Shown here piece by piece: positions 15,940 to 24,892 of a stretch of DNA of 64,000 bases (the first letter of the stretch is position 1; each line of letters opens with the position of its first letter). The stretch is from Paenibacillus sp. FSL R5-0912 (GTDB taxonomy: Bacteria > Bacillota > Bacilli > Paenibacillales > Paenibacillaceae). The notes beneath the pieces were generated by a model. That model had not been told where the DNA came from. It did not search any database and saw nothing but the letters and a program-made list of their open reading frames with translations. The stretch covers positions 5,890,001 through 5,954,000 of the forward strand of contig NZ_CP009282.1 in assembly GCF_000758605.1 (NCBI RefSeq). Direction: 5' to 3'. A program made the position numbers and the translations under genes.

Positions 15940-16929
15940 TTGAAGACTAAAAAAGTAACGATCACACATATCGCCCAGGCCATGGGCCTCTCACCTGTAT
16001 CAATCAGCCGGGCACTCAGCAATCAAGCCGGAATCAGCGACGAGCTGAAGGCAGCCATTGTACGGAAAGCAGCGGAAATGGGCTATATTAAGCCCAAAAA
16101 GCATACGCCTGCCCGAATTCTGGTGCTGCACCAGAAGCCCTATTCGCATGATAACAGCAATTTCAGCTATATGGTACAAGGGATTGAGCTCGCTTTGCAG
16201 AAGGCGGAGACCGATTACAGCATCGAATTTCTGGATAAGGAGAATCAGAATAAGCTGATTCTGCCTTACCGCCTGAGCCGGGGGTTCAAGTTCGACGGGG
16301 TTATTCTGATCGGCCGGTTTAATCTGGAATACGCCTCATTTATCCATGAGCAGATTCCGAATCTCATTTTCTATACCGGTTATTCGCCGGCCTATGACTA
16401 CGACAGTGTATGGTTCAGTTTTCTGGGCGCCGGCTATAAGCAGTGTAAATATCTGCTGGACCGCGGGCACCGCCGGATTGGTTTCATTGGAGATCCCAAT
16501 GCCTACCGCAACAAGGAAAAGAAAACAGGCATTACCTCTGCATTGGAAGAGCATGGGGTGCCGGTGGATGAGAAGCTTTTTCTGGGGCGGGATGAGACTC
16601 TTCACCTGAGACTGTCCGGCCTTATTGCGCACGGCCTGCTGCCCAGCGCATTCATCTGCGATCATGATTTCACCGCGGTGGAGCTCATTCGCGTGCTTCA
16701 GGAGCAGAACATCAAAGTGCCCGGAGAGGTGTCGGTGCTCAGCAGCGGCAATACCGAGGTCTCGGCCTTCTCGCTGCCCGCTTTGACCACGATGGATCTC
16801 AATATTGAATATTCATGCCGCACAGTTGTCAGCACGCTGCTGAAACGGATCGCTGAGCCCGGCAAGCCTGCCGAGAACATCGCCATTCTCAGCACACTGG
16901 TGGAGCGGGACTCCGTGCGTGAGCTGTGA
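15940..16929 (+). CDS. LacI-family transcriptional regulator
   Basis: The chosen TTG start gives 329 residues beginning MKTKKVTITHIAQAMGLSPVS, placing the LacI helix-turn-helix at the extreme N-terminus as usual. GCGGGGGA lies just before the TTG. An in-frame ATG at 15868 would add 24 residues before the DNA-binding domain and has no ribosome binding site. The effector domain has RGHRRIGFIGDPNAYRNKEK and DHDFTAVELIRVLQEQNIKVPGEVSVLSSGN. Its target is unknown. The heterodimeric ABC exporter begins 72 bases downstream on the same strand, so it may be controlled by or co-transcribed with it. Confidence 0.85.
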   Translation: MKTKKVTITHIAQAMGLSPVSISRALSNQAGISDELKAAIVRKAAEMGYIKPKKHTPARILVLHQKPYSHDNSNFSYMVQGIELALQKAETDYSIEFLDKENQNKLILPYRLSRGFKFDGVILIGRFNLEYASFIHEQIPNLIFYTGYSPAYDYDSVWFSFLGAGYKQCKYLLDRGHRRIGFIGDPNAYRNKEKKTGITSALEEHGVPVDEKLFLGRDETLHLRLSGLIAHGLLPSAFICDHDFTAVELIRVLQEQNIKVPGEVSVLSSGNTEVSAFSLPALTTMDLNIEYSCRTVVSTLLKRIAEPGKPAENIAILSTLVERDSVREL

Positions 16930-17001
16930 TTTTGTAAACCCGGGCTCTTTATTTAACATGCGCACTATCTATAACAAGGGTATTGTAAAGGTGGGAAACC
17001 G

Positions 17002-18738
17002 ATGAATTCATCTGTATTACTGCGGTTCTTCAAGTCCCGCAAGCTAAGCTACATTATAGGCTTCGCCTTCATGTTCGCCGCCTCCTTCATTCAAACGCTG
17101 TTCCCCAAGGTGCTTGGCAGTGCGGTCGATCTGATGAAGGATAACGGTTTTGAGCCGGGGCAGGTTCTAACCCAGGTCTTCTGGATGGTGCTGATTGCCG
17201 CTGTCGTCTTCCTCTGCACCTTCCTCTGGAGAAACATTATTATCGCGAACGGGCGGAACCTCGAATGCTACATCCGGGAGGAGCTGTACCGGCATTTCCT
17301 GAAGCTCTCTCCCGGATTCTTCAGCAGCCGCAAGACCGGTGACCTGATCGCTTATGCCATCAACGACATTTCAGCGGTGCGCATGACCTTCGGTCCGGCT
17401 ACGGCGATGTCTTTTAACGGAATTGTTATCTGTATCTCCTCGGTCTATTTCATGTTCGCGTCAGTCAGCCCCAGCCTCACTCTACTCACATTGTCCCCGC
17501 TCCCCTTCATCATCCTCCTGATGCTCTTCAGCGGCCGCAAGGTTCAGACCCGGTTCAGAATCGTACAGAATCAGTTCGGCGCCGTCTCGGACAGGGTTCA
17601 GGAGAACATTTCGGGCATCCGCGTCATTAAGGCTTATGTACAGGAACGCTCGGAAATGGAGAAATTCAGTGAGTTGAGCAGCCGTATGAAGCAGGCCAAC
17701 CTGGATCTGATCAAAGTCTCCGCCGCACTTCCTGCGATGATTGAATTCGGCTTCGCCGTCTGTTTCGTCATGAATCTGATGTTTGGCGGCCGAATGGTGC
17801 TGCGGGGGGAGATCAGTATTGGTGACTTTGTCGCTTTTAACGGCTACCTCAGTCTGATTGTAAGTCCCATTGTGTCGATCGGACGGATCGTGACGATATT
17901 CCAGCGCGGGTTGGCTTCCCTCGGAAGATTAAATGATATTCTGCGGGTTCAGCCTGAAATCATGGATCTCCCGCACGCTCTCCCTATTCAGCCGGAAGGA
18001 TCTATGGAGCTGCGCCAGCTGACTTTCTGTTACGAAGGTTCCGATGTTCCGGCATTGCGGGATATTTCACTCGTTCTGCCAAAAGGACACACGCTGGGAA
18101 TCATCGGCAAGACCGGCTCCGGCAAAAGCACCCTGGCCTCCCTCCTCTTCCGCTTCTTTGGCGTGGAGCCTGGTCACATTCTGCTCGATGGGCGGGATAT
18201 CAACGATTATGCCCTGGACCCGCTGCGGGAGGGGCTTGGGGTTGTGCCGCAGGATACCTTCGTATTCGCCGCCTCCGTGAAGGACAATATTGTTCTGTTC
18301 AAAGACGGCTACACAGACGCAGATGTGCAGCATGCCGCAGCGCTCAGCCAAATTGCCGGAAGTATCGAGGCGTTCCCGGAGGGCTATGATACTCTGCTGG
18401 GTGAACGCGGTGTGAACCTGTCCGGCGGACAGAAGCAGCGGCTCGCAATCGCGCGGGCACTGATCCGGAAACCGGCCATCCTGATTCTGGACGATGCGCT
18501 GTCAGCGGTGGATGCGGTAACGGAAGGACAGATTCTGAACAGCCTGCGGCAGACCCGCAAGGGGAAGAGTAATATCCTGATCTCTCACCGGGTATCGGGC
18601 ATCATGGAAGCCGACGAGATCATCGTGCTGGATAAAGGTCGTATTGCCGAACGGGGCACCCACGAGTTGCTGCTGAAGAAAGGAGGCATGTATTATGACA
18701 TCTATACCGAACAGCTTGAAGAAGGAGAGGTCTGCTAG
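17002..18738 (+). CDS. Heterodimeric ABC exporter, subunit with degenerate Walker B
   Basis: The 578-residue half-transporter has an exporter-type membrane domain (about 15-305) and an ATPase domain with Walker A GKTGSGKST (369-377), Q-loop PQDTF, signature LSGGQ (473-477), Walker B LILDD and switch H529. The residue after the Walker B Asp is Asp498, not the catalytic Glu. Such asymmetry marks heterodimeric multidrug exporters such as B. subtilis YheI/YheH (BmrC/BmrD), where this subunit corresponds to YheI. The partner gene starts inside this one. Substrate is unknown; drug or lipid export is a family-level inference. Confidence 0.9.
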   Translation: MNSSVLLRFFKSRKLSYIIGFAFMFAASFIQTLFPKVLGSAVDLMKDNGFEPGQVLTQVFWMVLIAAVVFLCTFLWRNIIIANGRNLECYIREELYRHFLKLSPGFFSSRKTGDLIAYAINDISAVRMTFGPATAMSFNGIVICISSVYFMFASVSPSLTLLTLSPLPFIILLMLFSGRKVQTRFRIVQNQFGAVSDRVQENISGIRVIKAYVQERSEMEKFSELSSRMKQANLDLIKVSAALPAMIEFGFAVCFVMNLMFGGRMVLRGEISIGDFVAFNGYLSLIVSPIVSIGRIVTIFQRGLASLGRLNDILRVQPEIMDLPHALPIQPEGSMELRQLTFCYEGSDVPALRDISLVLPKGHTLGIIGKTGSGKSTLASLLFRFFGVEPGHILLDGRDINDYALDPLREGLGVVPQDTFVFAASVKDNIVLFKDGYTDADVQHAAALSQIAGSIEAFPEGYDTLLGERGVNLSGGQKQRLAIARALIRKPAILILDDALSAVDAVTEGQILNSLRQTRKGKSNILISHRVSGIMEADEIIVLDKGRIAERGTHELLLKKGGMYYDIYTEQLEEGEVC

Positions 18739-20497
18739 ACGGGACAAATCCGAAGCTGGTGCAGTGAGGCTGCTGCTGCGGTTATCTGCCCCTTACAAGT
18801 TCCAGCTCCTGCTTGCCTGTCTGTGCGTGGTGATTGTAAATGGCGCTTTTCTAATCCAGCCGCTGATTCTGCAGCGCGTGATCGACCACTTCCTGATCGG
18901 AGGCGCCGCTCAGAGCGGACTGAATTCGATTGGAGGCTTAGCCCTGCTGTATGTGACCGTAGCTGCGGCTGGCGGGATCTTCTCGTATCTTCAGGCGCTG
19001 ATTGCCGGCAAAGCGGGACAGAGCCTGATCCATGAGCTGCGGGTCAGAGTGTTCTCCATCATTGAACGGCTCCCCCTACCTTATCTGGACCGGACCTCCT
19101 CCGGGCGGCTGATTACCCGGGCCACCAACGATACAGCTGAGATCAGCGAGCTATACACGGATGTGGTCATCTCGCTGGTCAAGGATGTGCTGCTGCTGCT
19201 GGGGATCATCTACGCCATGCTGCTGCTCAGCCCGTCCTTAACGCTGGTTTCTTTTACCGTCATTCCGGTGATGACCTTCCTGGTCCTCTTCATTAAGAAC
19301 CGGATCAAAAAGAACTTCTTCCATATGAAGCACTATATCGGACAGATTAACGGTTTCTTTGCCGAGAGCCTCTCCGGGATGCGGGTCATTCAGAGCTTCC
19401 GCGCCGAGAAGGAAAAAGAGGATCAATTCCTGAAGCTGAACGGGGAGTATTTCAGAACCACCCTGATACAGGTGCGCCTCAACAGTGTGCTGAAGCCGGC
19501 TTCGGACATGTTCCAGAGTCTTGCCGTAGCCATCCTGGTATGGTACAGCATCAGCCGGATCTCCGGCGGCACCCTGCAAATCGGTGTACTGTTTGCGTTC
19601 ACGACCTATATTAAGCAGTTCTTCAATCCGATCTCGGATCTGGCTGACAAATACACCTCTATACAATCTGCGCTCGTATCCACGGAACGTATCTTTGAGC
19701 TGATCCGGGAGGAGGACCGCCTGGAGCAGCCGGATAGCGGCTTGCCGATGGAACGCCTGCACGGAACCGTTGAGTTCCGCCATGTCTGGTTCGCCTATAA
19801 CGACGCCGACTGGGTGCTGAGAGATGTAAGCTTCGTGATCGGTAAAGGACAGACCGCCGCCTTCATCGGGGAGACCGGGGCGGGCAAAACGACCATAATC
19901 AGTCTGATCAACGGCTTCTACCGCGTGCAGAAAGGCGAGATTCTGATCGACGGTGTCAATGTGAACGATATCCGGCTGGATGATCTGCGGCGGAATATTT
20001 CCGTTGTGCTCCAGGATGTCTTCCTGTTCTCAGGCACGATCCGTGACAATATCACCCTCGGTGACGATATTGCCGAGGAGAACGTCCTCGAGGCCCTGCA
20101 GGCCTCCTGCGCTGAAGAGTTCGTGCTGGGCTCTCCCGGAGGCATCGAGGGGCCTGTTACCGAGCGGGGTGGCACCCTGTCCGCTGGCCAGCGCCAGCTC
20201 ATCTCCTTCGCCCGGGCCATCGCCCATGATCCGGCGATCTTCGTGCTGGATGAAGCCACAGCCAACATCGATACACATACAGAGAAGCTGATTCAGAAAG
20301 CGATCGACAATGTGGCCAGCGGCAGAACGACACTGATCATCGCCCACCGGCTGTCGACGATTGCCGGAGCCGATCTCATCATCGCAATGAAGGAAGGCCG
20401 AATCGCCGAATCCGGCCATCCGCGCGAGCTGCGGCAGCGGGGCGGCTATTATGCCGAGCTGCTGGAGGAGAGCCGAAATCATATTATGAGTTCGTGA
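18695..20497 (+). CDS. Heterodimeric ABC exporter, catalytically canonical subunit
   Basis: This 600-residue half-transporter overlaps the preceding gene by 44 bases. Its ATG has AAAGGAGG eight bases upstream, inside the partner coding sequence. The membrane domain is followed by an ATPase domain with Walker A GETGAGKTT, PLQ-type Q-loop region (VVLQDVFLFSG), an unusual signature LSAGQ and canonical Walker B with catalytic Glu (FVLDEATANIDT), then switch His (IIAHRLST). It supplies the working hydrolysis Glu for the pair and resembles YheH/BmrD, though it is shorter than that 673-residue protein. Confidence 0.9.
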   Translation: MTSIPNSLKKERSARRDKSEAGAVRLLLRLSAPYKFQLLLACLCVVIVNGAFLIQPLILQRVIDHFLIGGAAQSGLNSIGGLALLYVTVAAAGGIFSYLQALIAGKAGQSLIHELRVRVFSIIERLPLPYLDRTSSGRLITRATNDTAEISELYTDVVISLVKDVLLLLGIIYAMLLLSPSLTLVSFTVIPVMTFLVLFIKNRIKKNFFHMKHYIGQINGFFAESLSGMRVIQSFRAEKEKEDQFLKLNGEYFRTTLIQVRLNSVLKPASDMFQSLAVAILVWYSISRISGGTLQIGVLFAFTTYIKQFFNPISDLADKYTSIQSALVSTERIFELIREEDRLEQPDSGLPMERLHGTVEFRHVWFAYNDADWVLRDVSFVIGKGQTAAFIGETGAGKTTIISLINGFYRVQKGEILIDGVNVNDIRLDDLRRNISVVLQDVFLFSGTIRDNITLGDDIAEENVLEALQASCAEEFVLGSPGGIEGPVTERGGTLSAGQRQLISFARAIAHDPAIFVLDEATANIDTHTEKLIQKAIDNVASGRTTLIIAHRLSTIAGADLIIAMKEGRIAESGHPRELRQRGGYYAELLEESRNHIMSS

Positions 20498-20514
20498 GAC
20501 ATTCGTAACCTTCG

Positions 20515-20720
20515 GAGTCTGCTAATTGCACTTTCTGCAATAGAATCCGCAATTTGCTAAGCTAGATCTCATTCTGCTGTATTTCGTACAACTGAATTCT
20601 GGAATTCTGTCCAGGAGCCCCTCATTTACTGAATTCTTATGTACAAAATGCTACAGATTCGATTTTCCTGCGGATTCCGGGTTCATCTAATGTATGAAGT
20701 GCAACAGAATCAGAATCCAG
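20515..20720. repeat. Interspersed repeat with GTAC(A/G)A / GTGCAAC words
   Basis: Several related words recur, such as AATTGCACTTTCTGCAA, CTGTATTTCGTACAACTGA and TGTATGAAGTGCAACAGA. The same type of words is found at about 29600-29780 (CTGTATTCTGTACAACTAA, AATTGCACTTCGTACA, GAAGTGCAACTAAA). They look like one degenerate intergenic repeat family. Confidence 0.5.
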
Positions 20721-20771
20721 CCTTGTCCGAACTCCATTAGCCAACATCAGCATTTGAAAAACTCCACGCCA

Positions 20772-20807
20772 CCAGTCCCCCGGGCGGCTTACCGCCCGGG
20801 GGACTGG
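20772..20807. other. Perfect GC-rich hairpin without a T-tract
   Basis: CCAGTCCCCCGGGCGG and CCGCCCGGGGGACTGG form a perfect 16-base stem with a CTTA loop. It lies 275 bases after the ABC exporter. No T-run follows on the plus strand; a short TTTTT lies about 15 bases off on the minus side. Its role is unclear. Confidence 0.6.
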
Positions 20808-21024
20808 TCTGCCCACTTGTCCGCTGCCGGGGCAGCCAAAAATCAGCGGCTGTCACGGGCAGCTCCCCCTCCTTCAGGTACAATTTCCGCCGGATACAGG
20901 CGCAACAAAATACTTAAAAAAAATACTAATAAATTATAAGAGAATAGAATGCAGGCGGGGCTTGGTTTTATCCCTTTTTAACCAGCTAATCAGGGGGTTA
21001 GAAGGACCTGTGGGTCTATTGACT

Positions 21025-21071
21025 TTTCAATATATGGTAGTAAAATGATTAAACGTTACTAAATATAGTGT
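21025..21071 (+). promoter_or_regulatory. Tandem NrdR boxes
   Basis: Two sites match the NrdR box pattern ACAC(A/T)ATATAT(A/T)GTGT. Box 1 is TTTCAATATATGGTAG (21025-21040) and box 2 is TTACTAAATATAGTGT (21056-21071). Their starts are 31 bases apart, about three helical turns, the normal spacing for NrdR repression. They lie about 90 bases before nrdI. Confidence 0.8.
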
Positions 21072-21159
21072 ATATAATAGAAAAGCCAATAAATCTAGTG
21101 AAATGGCCCATCATCATTTGTCAAGTAGAAAGAGCTAATGTTATAGGAGGTTAGGGACC

Positions 21160-21519
21160 ATGTTGATTGCTTACGATTCCAAGACCGGCAACGTTAGAAG
21201 GTTCATCAATAAGCTGAAGCTTCCCGCTGTTCAAATCGAAGAGCATATGACGATCGACGAGCCTTACGTGCTTGTTACATACACCACGGGATTTGGACAG
21301 ATTCCAGAGAAGGTATCCTCATTCTTAGAGAAGAACCATTCCAGGCTCAAAGGCATCGCCGCGAGCGGCAACAAAAACTGGGGTGAGCTATATGCGCATA
21401 GCGCAGATTTAATTGCACAGCGTTACAACGTACCGGTGGTCGGCAAGTTTGAGTTGTCGGGAACATTTGGTGATGTACAGCGCATAAAACAGGAGGTGGA
21501 CCGGGTTGCGGCATATTGA
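21160..21519 (+). CDS. nrdI: NrdI flavodoxin-like protein
   Basis: NrdI is the FMN protein that supplies oxidant to assemble the dimanganese-tyrosyl radical in NrdF. The 119-residue sequence begins MLIAYDSKTGNVRRFINKL, the NrdI phosphate-binding loop (SKTGNVRRF), and contains YTTGFGQIPEKV and GNKNWGELYA, both diagnostic. ATAGGAGG precedes the ATG. It overlaps nrdE by 14 bases and heads the nrdIEF operon under two NrdR boxes. Confidence 0.96.
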   Translation: MLIAYDSKTGNVRRFINKLKLPAVQIEEHMTIDEPYVLVTYTTGFGQIPEKVSSFLEKNHSRLKGIAASGNKNWGELYAHSADLIAQRYNVPVVGKFELSGTFGDVQRIKQEVDRVAAY

Positions 21520-23590
21520 ACTGAACAACATGTTGATGAAGAGAGACGAAAGCGGCTTTTTCCAATTGGATAAGGACCAGGAGGCAGTAGCCGAGTTCAT
21601 GCGGGATGTGGAGCGGCGCAGCCTGACTTTTAAGGATACGAAATCCAAAGTGGATTATATGATTGCCAATGATTACTACGAGGACCTGTATGACCGTTAT
21701 TCCGCAGCTGAGATGGAGGACGTCTACCGGATTGCCCACGAATATAACTTCCAGTTCCCTTCCTATATGGCGGCTTCCAAGTTCTACACAGACTATGCCG
21801 TCAAAAGCAATGACCGTAAGCAATACCTTGAGCATTACCCGGACCGCGTAGCTGTAGTGGCCCTGCATCTGGGACGCGGCAACGTGGAGACGGCCCGCAC
21901 GCTGGTCCGCTCGATGATGGAGCAGCGCCTGCAGCCGGCTACGCCGACCTTCCTCAATGCCGGCAAGAGCCGCCGCGGTGAGATGGTCTCCTGCTTCCTG
22001 CTGGAGATGGACGACTCACTCAATTCGATCAACTATGTACTGAACACCTGCATGCAGCTGTCGAAGATCGGCGGCGGTGTGGCCGTCAATCTGTCCAAGC
22101 TGCGCTCGCGCGGCGAGACGATTAAGGGCGTAGAGGATGCGGCCAAAGGCATCATGCCTGTCCTGAAGCTCATGGAAGACGGCTTCTCCTACGCGGACCA
22201 GATGGGTCAGCGCAAGGGTTCGGGCGCGGCTTATTATAATATTTTTGGCTGGGACGTACTAGAATTCCTGGACAGCAAGAAGATCAACGCCGACGAACGG
22301 ACACGCCTGAAGACGTTGTCCATCGGCCTGATCGTGCCTAACCGCTTCTACAAGCTGGCGCAGGATAATCAGCCGCTGCATGTATTCGCTCCTTATACTG
22401 TATTCCAGGCATATGGAACGCATCTGGATGACATGGATCTGGACGTGATGTACGATACCTTGCTAGCAGATTCACGCGTGAAGAAGAAGGTTGCCATGAG
22501 CGCACGCGACATGCTGACCAAAATTGCCATGATCCAGCTCGAATCGGGCTATCCATATATTATGAACAAGAGCAATGCCAATAACGCCCATGCCCTGCGT
22601 AATGTGGGTCAGATCAAAATGTCGAACCTGTGCACCGAGATTTTCCAATTGCAGGAGACTTCCGAGATTAACAACTACGGAGAGCAGGACGCGATCCGCC
22701 GTGATATCAGCTGCAACCTGGCTTCCCTCAACATTGTGAATGTGATGGAGCACGGCAAGATCCGTGAATCCGTTCATGAAGGCATGCTCGCACTTACTGC
22801 AGTCAGCGATATGACTACGGTATCTAATGCTCCTGGCGTGGCTAAAGCGAACAAAGAGATGCACTCCGTCGGCCTGGGTGTGATGAATCTGCACGGTTAC
22901 TTTGCCAAGAACAAGATTGCTTATGAGAGTGAGCAGGCCCGCGATTTCGCGCGCACCTTCTTCATGACGATGAACTTCCATTCGATTGAAAAGAGTATGC
23001 AGATCGCTGCTGAGACGGGTGAGACCTTCCACGGCTTCGCAGCATCCGATTATGCGTCCGGCGTGTATTTCGACCGCTACCTGACCACAGACTACCGTCC
23101 GGTTACTGCAAGAGCGCAGGAGCTGTTCCAGGGCATCTACATTCCTACAACCGAGGACTGGAAGCAGCTGCGTGATGACGTTATGAAGAACGGCCTGTAC
23201 CATGCCTACCGTCTGGCGATTGCACCGACTGCGAGTATCTCTTATATCCAGAATGCCACGTCCAGCGTCATGCCGATTGTAGAACAGATCGAGACCCGCA
23301 CTTATGCCAACTCGACGACCTACTATCCGATGCCTTACCTGCGTCCGGACAATGTGTTCTTCTATAAATCCGCGTACCAGATGGACCAGTTCAAGGTGAT
23401 TGACCTGATTGCGGAAATTCAGCCTCATATCGACCAGGGTATCTCAACGGTCCTGCATGTGAACAGTGATGTAACGACCCGCGAGCTGGCTCGCTCTTAC
23501 CTGTATGCGGCACACAAAGGGCTGAAATCCCTGTACTACACCCGGACCAATAAACTGTCTGTCGAGGAATGCCTGTCCTGCTCCATCTAA
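21506..23590 (+). CDS. nrdE: Class Ib ribonucleoside-diphosphate reductase, alpha subunit
   Basis: NrdE reduces ribonucleoside diphosphates to deoxy forms. The 694-residue protein contains TPTFLNAGKSRRGEMVSCFLLE with the first active-site Cys, then NLSKLRSRGE, and the radical-site region SNLCTEIFQ with the thiyl Cys. It ends in EECLSCSI with the C-terminal Cys pair re-reduced by thioredoxin or NrdH. It starts at TTG (21506) after AGGAGGTGG, inside the end of nrdI, so translation is coupled. There is no N-terminal ATP-cone of the class Ia type, as expected for class Ib. Confidence 0.97.
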   Translation: MRHIELNNMLMKRDESGFFQLDKDQEAVAEFMRDVERRSLTFKDTKSKVDYMIANDYYEDLYDRYSAAEMEDVYRIAHEYNFQFPSYMAASKFYTDYAVKSNDRKQYLEHYPDRVAVVALHLGRGNVETARTLVRSMMEQRLQPATPTFLNAGKSRRGEMVSCFLLEMDDSLNSINYVLNTCMQLSKIGGGVAVNLSKLRSRGETIKGVEDAAKGIMPVLKLMEDGFSYADQMGQRKGSGAAYYNIFGWDVLEFLDSKKINADERTRLKTLSIGLIVPNRFYKLAQDNQPLHVFAPYTVFQAYGTHLDDMDLDVMYDTLLADSRVKKKVAMSARDMLTKIAMIQLESGYPYIMNKSNANNAHALRNVGQIKMSNLCTEIFQLQETSEINNYGEQDAIRRDISCNLASLNIVNVMEHGKIRESVHEGMLALTAVSDMTTVSNAPGVAKANKEMHSVGLGVMNLHGYFAKNKIAYESEQARDFARTFFMTMNFHSIEKSMQIAAETGETFHGFAASDYASGVYFDRYLTTDYRPVTARAQELFQGIYIPTTEDWKQLRDDVMKNGLYHAYRLAIAPTASISYIQNATSSVMPIVEQIETRTYANSTTYYPMPYLRPDNVFFYKSAYQMDQFKVIDLIAEIQPHIDQGISTVLHVNSDVTTRELARSYLYAAHKGLKSLYYTRTNKLSVEECLSCSI

Positions 23591-23625
23591 GAGCGAGCGC
23601 AGGTACAGAAAGGGAGAATATACGA

Positions 23626-24585
23626 ATGAGTGCTATCAAAGCCGTGAACTGGAACCGTCCGGACGACGACTACTCGCTGATGTTCTGGAATCAGAATATT
23701 ATGCAGTTCTGGACCGACGACGAAATTCCATTATCCGATGACAAAATGTCCTGGCTCACGCTGAGTGAGATCGAAAAGGACTCCTTTATGAAGGTGCTGG
23801 GCGGACTGACCCTGCTCGATACCATTCAGGGCGGCGTAGGCATGCCGCAGATTATGGAGCATGTGGACGGCTTGCAGCGCAAGGCGGTCCTCGGCTTCAT
23901 GGGGATGATGGAGCAGATCCATGCCAAGTCTTACAGCAGTATTTTTACGACACTGGCTTCTACTGAGGAGATTGACGGCATCTTCCGCTGGGTGGAGGAC
24001 AATACGTTCCTGCAATTCAAGGCAGAGACCATCTCTGAATATTACAAGAAGATTGAGTCGCCCAAAGACCTCTATCTCGCGATGGCTGCCTCTGTTCTAC
24101 TGGAGAGCTACCTGTTCTACAGCGGCTTCTTCTACCCGCTCTATCTGGCCGGCCAAGGCAAAATGACCTGCAGCGGCGAGATCATCGACCTGATCCTGCG
24201 CGATGAGAGCATCCACGGCGTCTATGTCGGCGTACTCGCCCAGGAGATCTTCGAGGAGCTGTCCGAAGACGATCAGCGTGATGTCTATCAGACTATGGTC
24301 GGACTGCTGCGTCTGCTGCATGCCAACGAGGAGCAGTATACCGAGCAAATCTACGCACAGATCGGGCTTGTAGATGAAGTGAAGGCCTTCCTGCGCTACA
24401 ACGCCAACAAGGCGATGATGAACCTGGGGCTGGACCCGCTGTTCGAAGAGGAAGAGATCAACCCGATCGTCCAGAACGGCATCAGCACCCACACCAAGCA
24501 GCATGACTTCTTCTCCAAAAAAGGCAACGGCTACGTCCGCGCGATGAACGTGGAGCCTTTGCGGGATGAGGATTTCCGGTTTTAA
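23626..24585 (+). CDS. nrdF: Class Ib ribonucleoside-diphosphate reductase, beta subunit
   Basis: NrdF carries the metal-tyrosyl radical used by NrdE. The 319-residue protein begins MSAIKAVNWNRPDDDYSLMFW. It shows the metal ligand helices EQIHAKSYS (E-x-x-H with the radical Tyr region) and RDESIHGVYVG (second E-x-x-H), and ends in DEDFRF, typical for the NrdE-binding tail. The start at 23626 has AAAGGGAG upstream; an earlier in-frame ATG at 23569 lies within nrdE. A strong terminator follows about 250 bases on. Confidence 0.97.
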   Translation: MSAIKAVNWNRPDDDYSLMFWNQNIMQFWTDDEIPLSDDKMSWLTLSEIEKDSFMKVLGGLTLLDTIQGGVGMPQIMEHVDGLQRKAVLGFMGMMEQIHAKSYSSIFTTLASTEEIDGIFRWVEDNTFLQFKAETISEYYKKIESPKDLYLAMAASVLLESYLFYSGFFYPLYLAGQGKMTCSGEIIDLILRDESIHGVYVGVLAQEIFEELSEDDQRDVYQTMVGLLRLLHANEEQYTEQIYAQIGLVDEVKAFLRYNANKAMMNLGLDPLFEEEEINPIVQNGISTHTKQHDFFSKKGNGYVRAMNVEPLRDEDFRF

Positions 24586-24642
24586 ATAGATCGAACTTGT
24601 AATTTTTCTATCCTAGGATAGTCATGGCTACAGAGAATGTTT

Positions 24643-24780
24643 GGACTTCCGGCCGCTGCCCGTCCCCAGATTTCTTGATTAATACCGCTGCCCGCGGTGG
24701 AAATCCAAACCGAGCATATGCTTCCGATGCGAGCTTTCAGGCGGACGCTACCGCTCCTACAGTTCCAAACTTCTCTTTCG
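24643..24780 (+). repeat. Hairpin repeat element, copy A
   Basis: The element starts GG(A/G)CTTCC and has a nested hairpin: GATTTC...GAAATC outside, ACCGC/GCGGT inside. A conserved tail GGCGG..C.CTAC...CTCC follows. It is clearly related to copy B at 34412-34525 in the leuS leader, in the same orientation. Confidence 0.75.
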
Positions 24781-24836
24781 CCATTCATCCCTTATTTTTT
24801 TATTTTAAAAGTTCAATCTATTATGTTGTATGTAAG

Positions 24837-24880
24837 AAAAGCACCCGTCAGCAGAGACAAGCTGTCGGGTGCTTTTTTTT
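24837..24880 (+). terminator. nrdIEF operon terminator
   Basis: AAGCACCCG(T)CAGC pairs with GCTG(T)CGGGTGCTT, followed by a run of eight T. Confidence 0.93.
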
Positions 24881-24892
24881 GAGACTAAATCC

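Larger units (their letters stand above)
20498..21159. other. Gene-free region between ABC exporter and nrdI
   Basis: The 662 bases hold repeat-like words (20515-20720), a perfect 16-base hairpin (20772-20807) and the nrd control region with two NrdR boxes. No gene was seen. Confidence 0.65.

Noticed and set aside
22472..23428. Open frame antisense to nrdE
   Set aside because: No start signal or recognisable domain; nrdE is certain.
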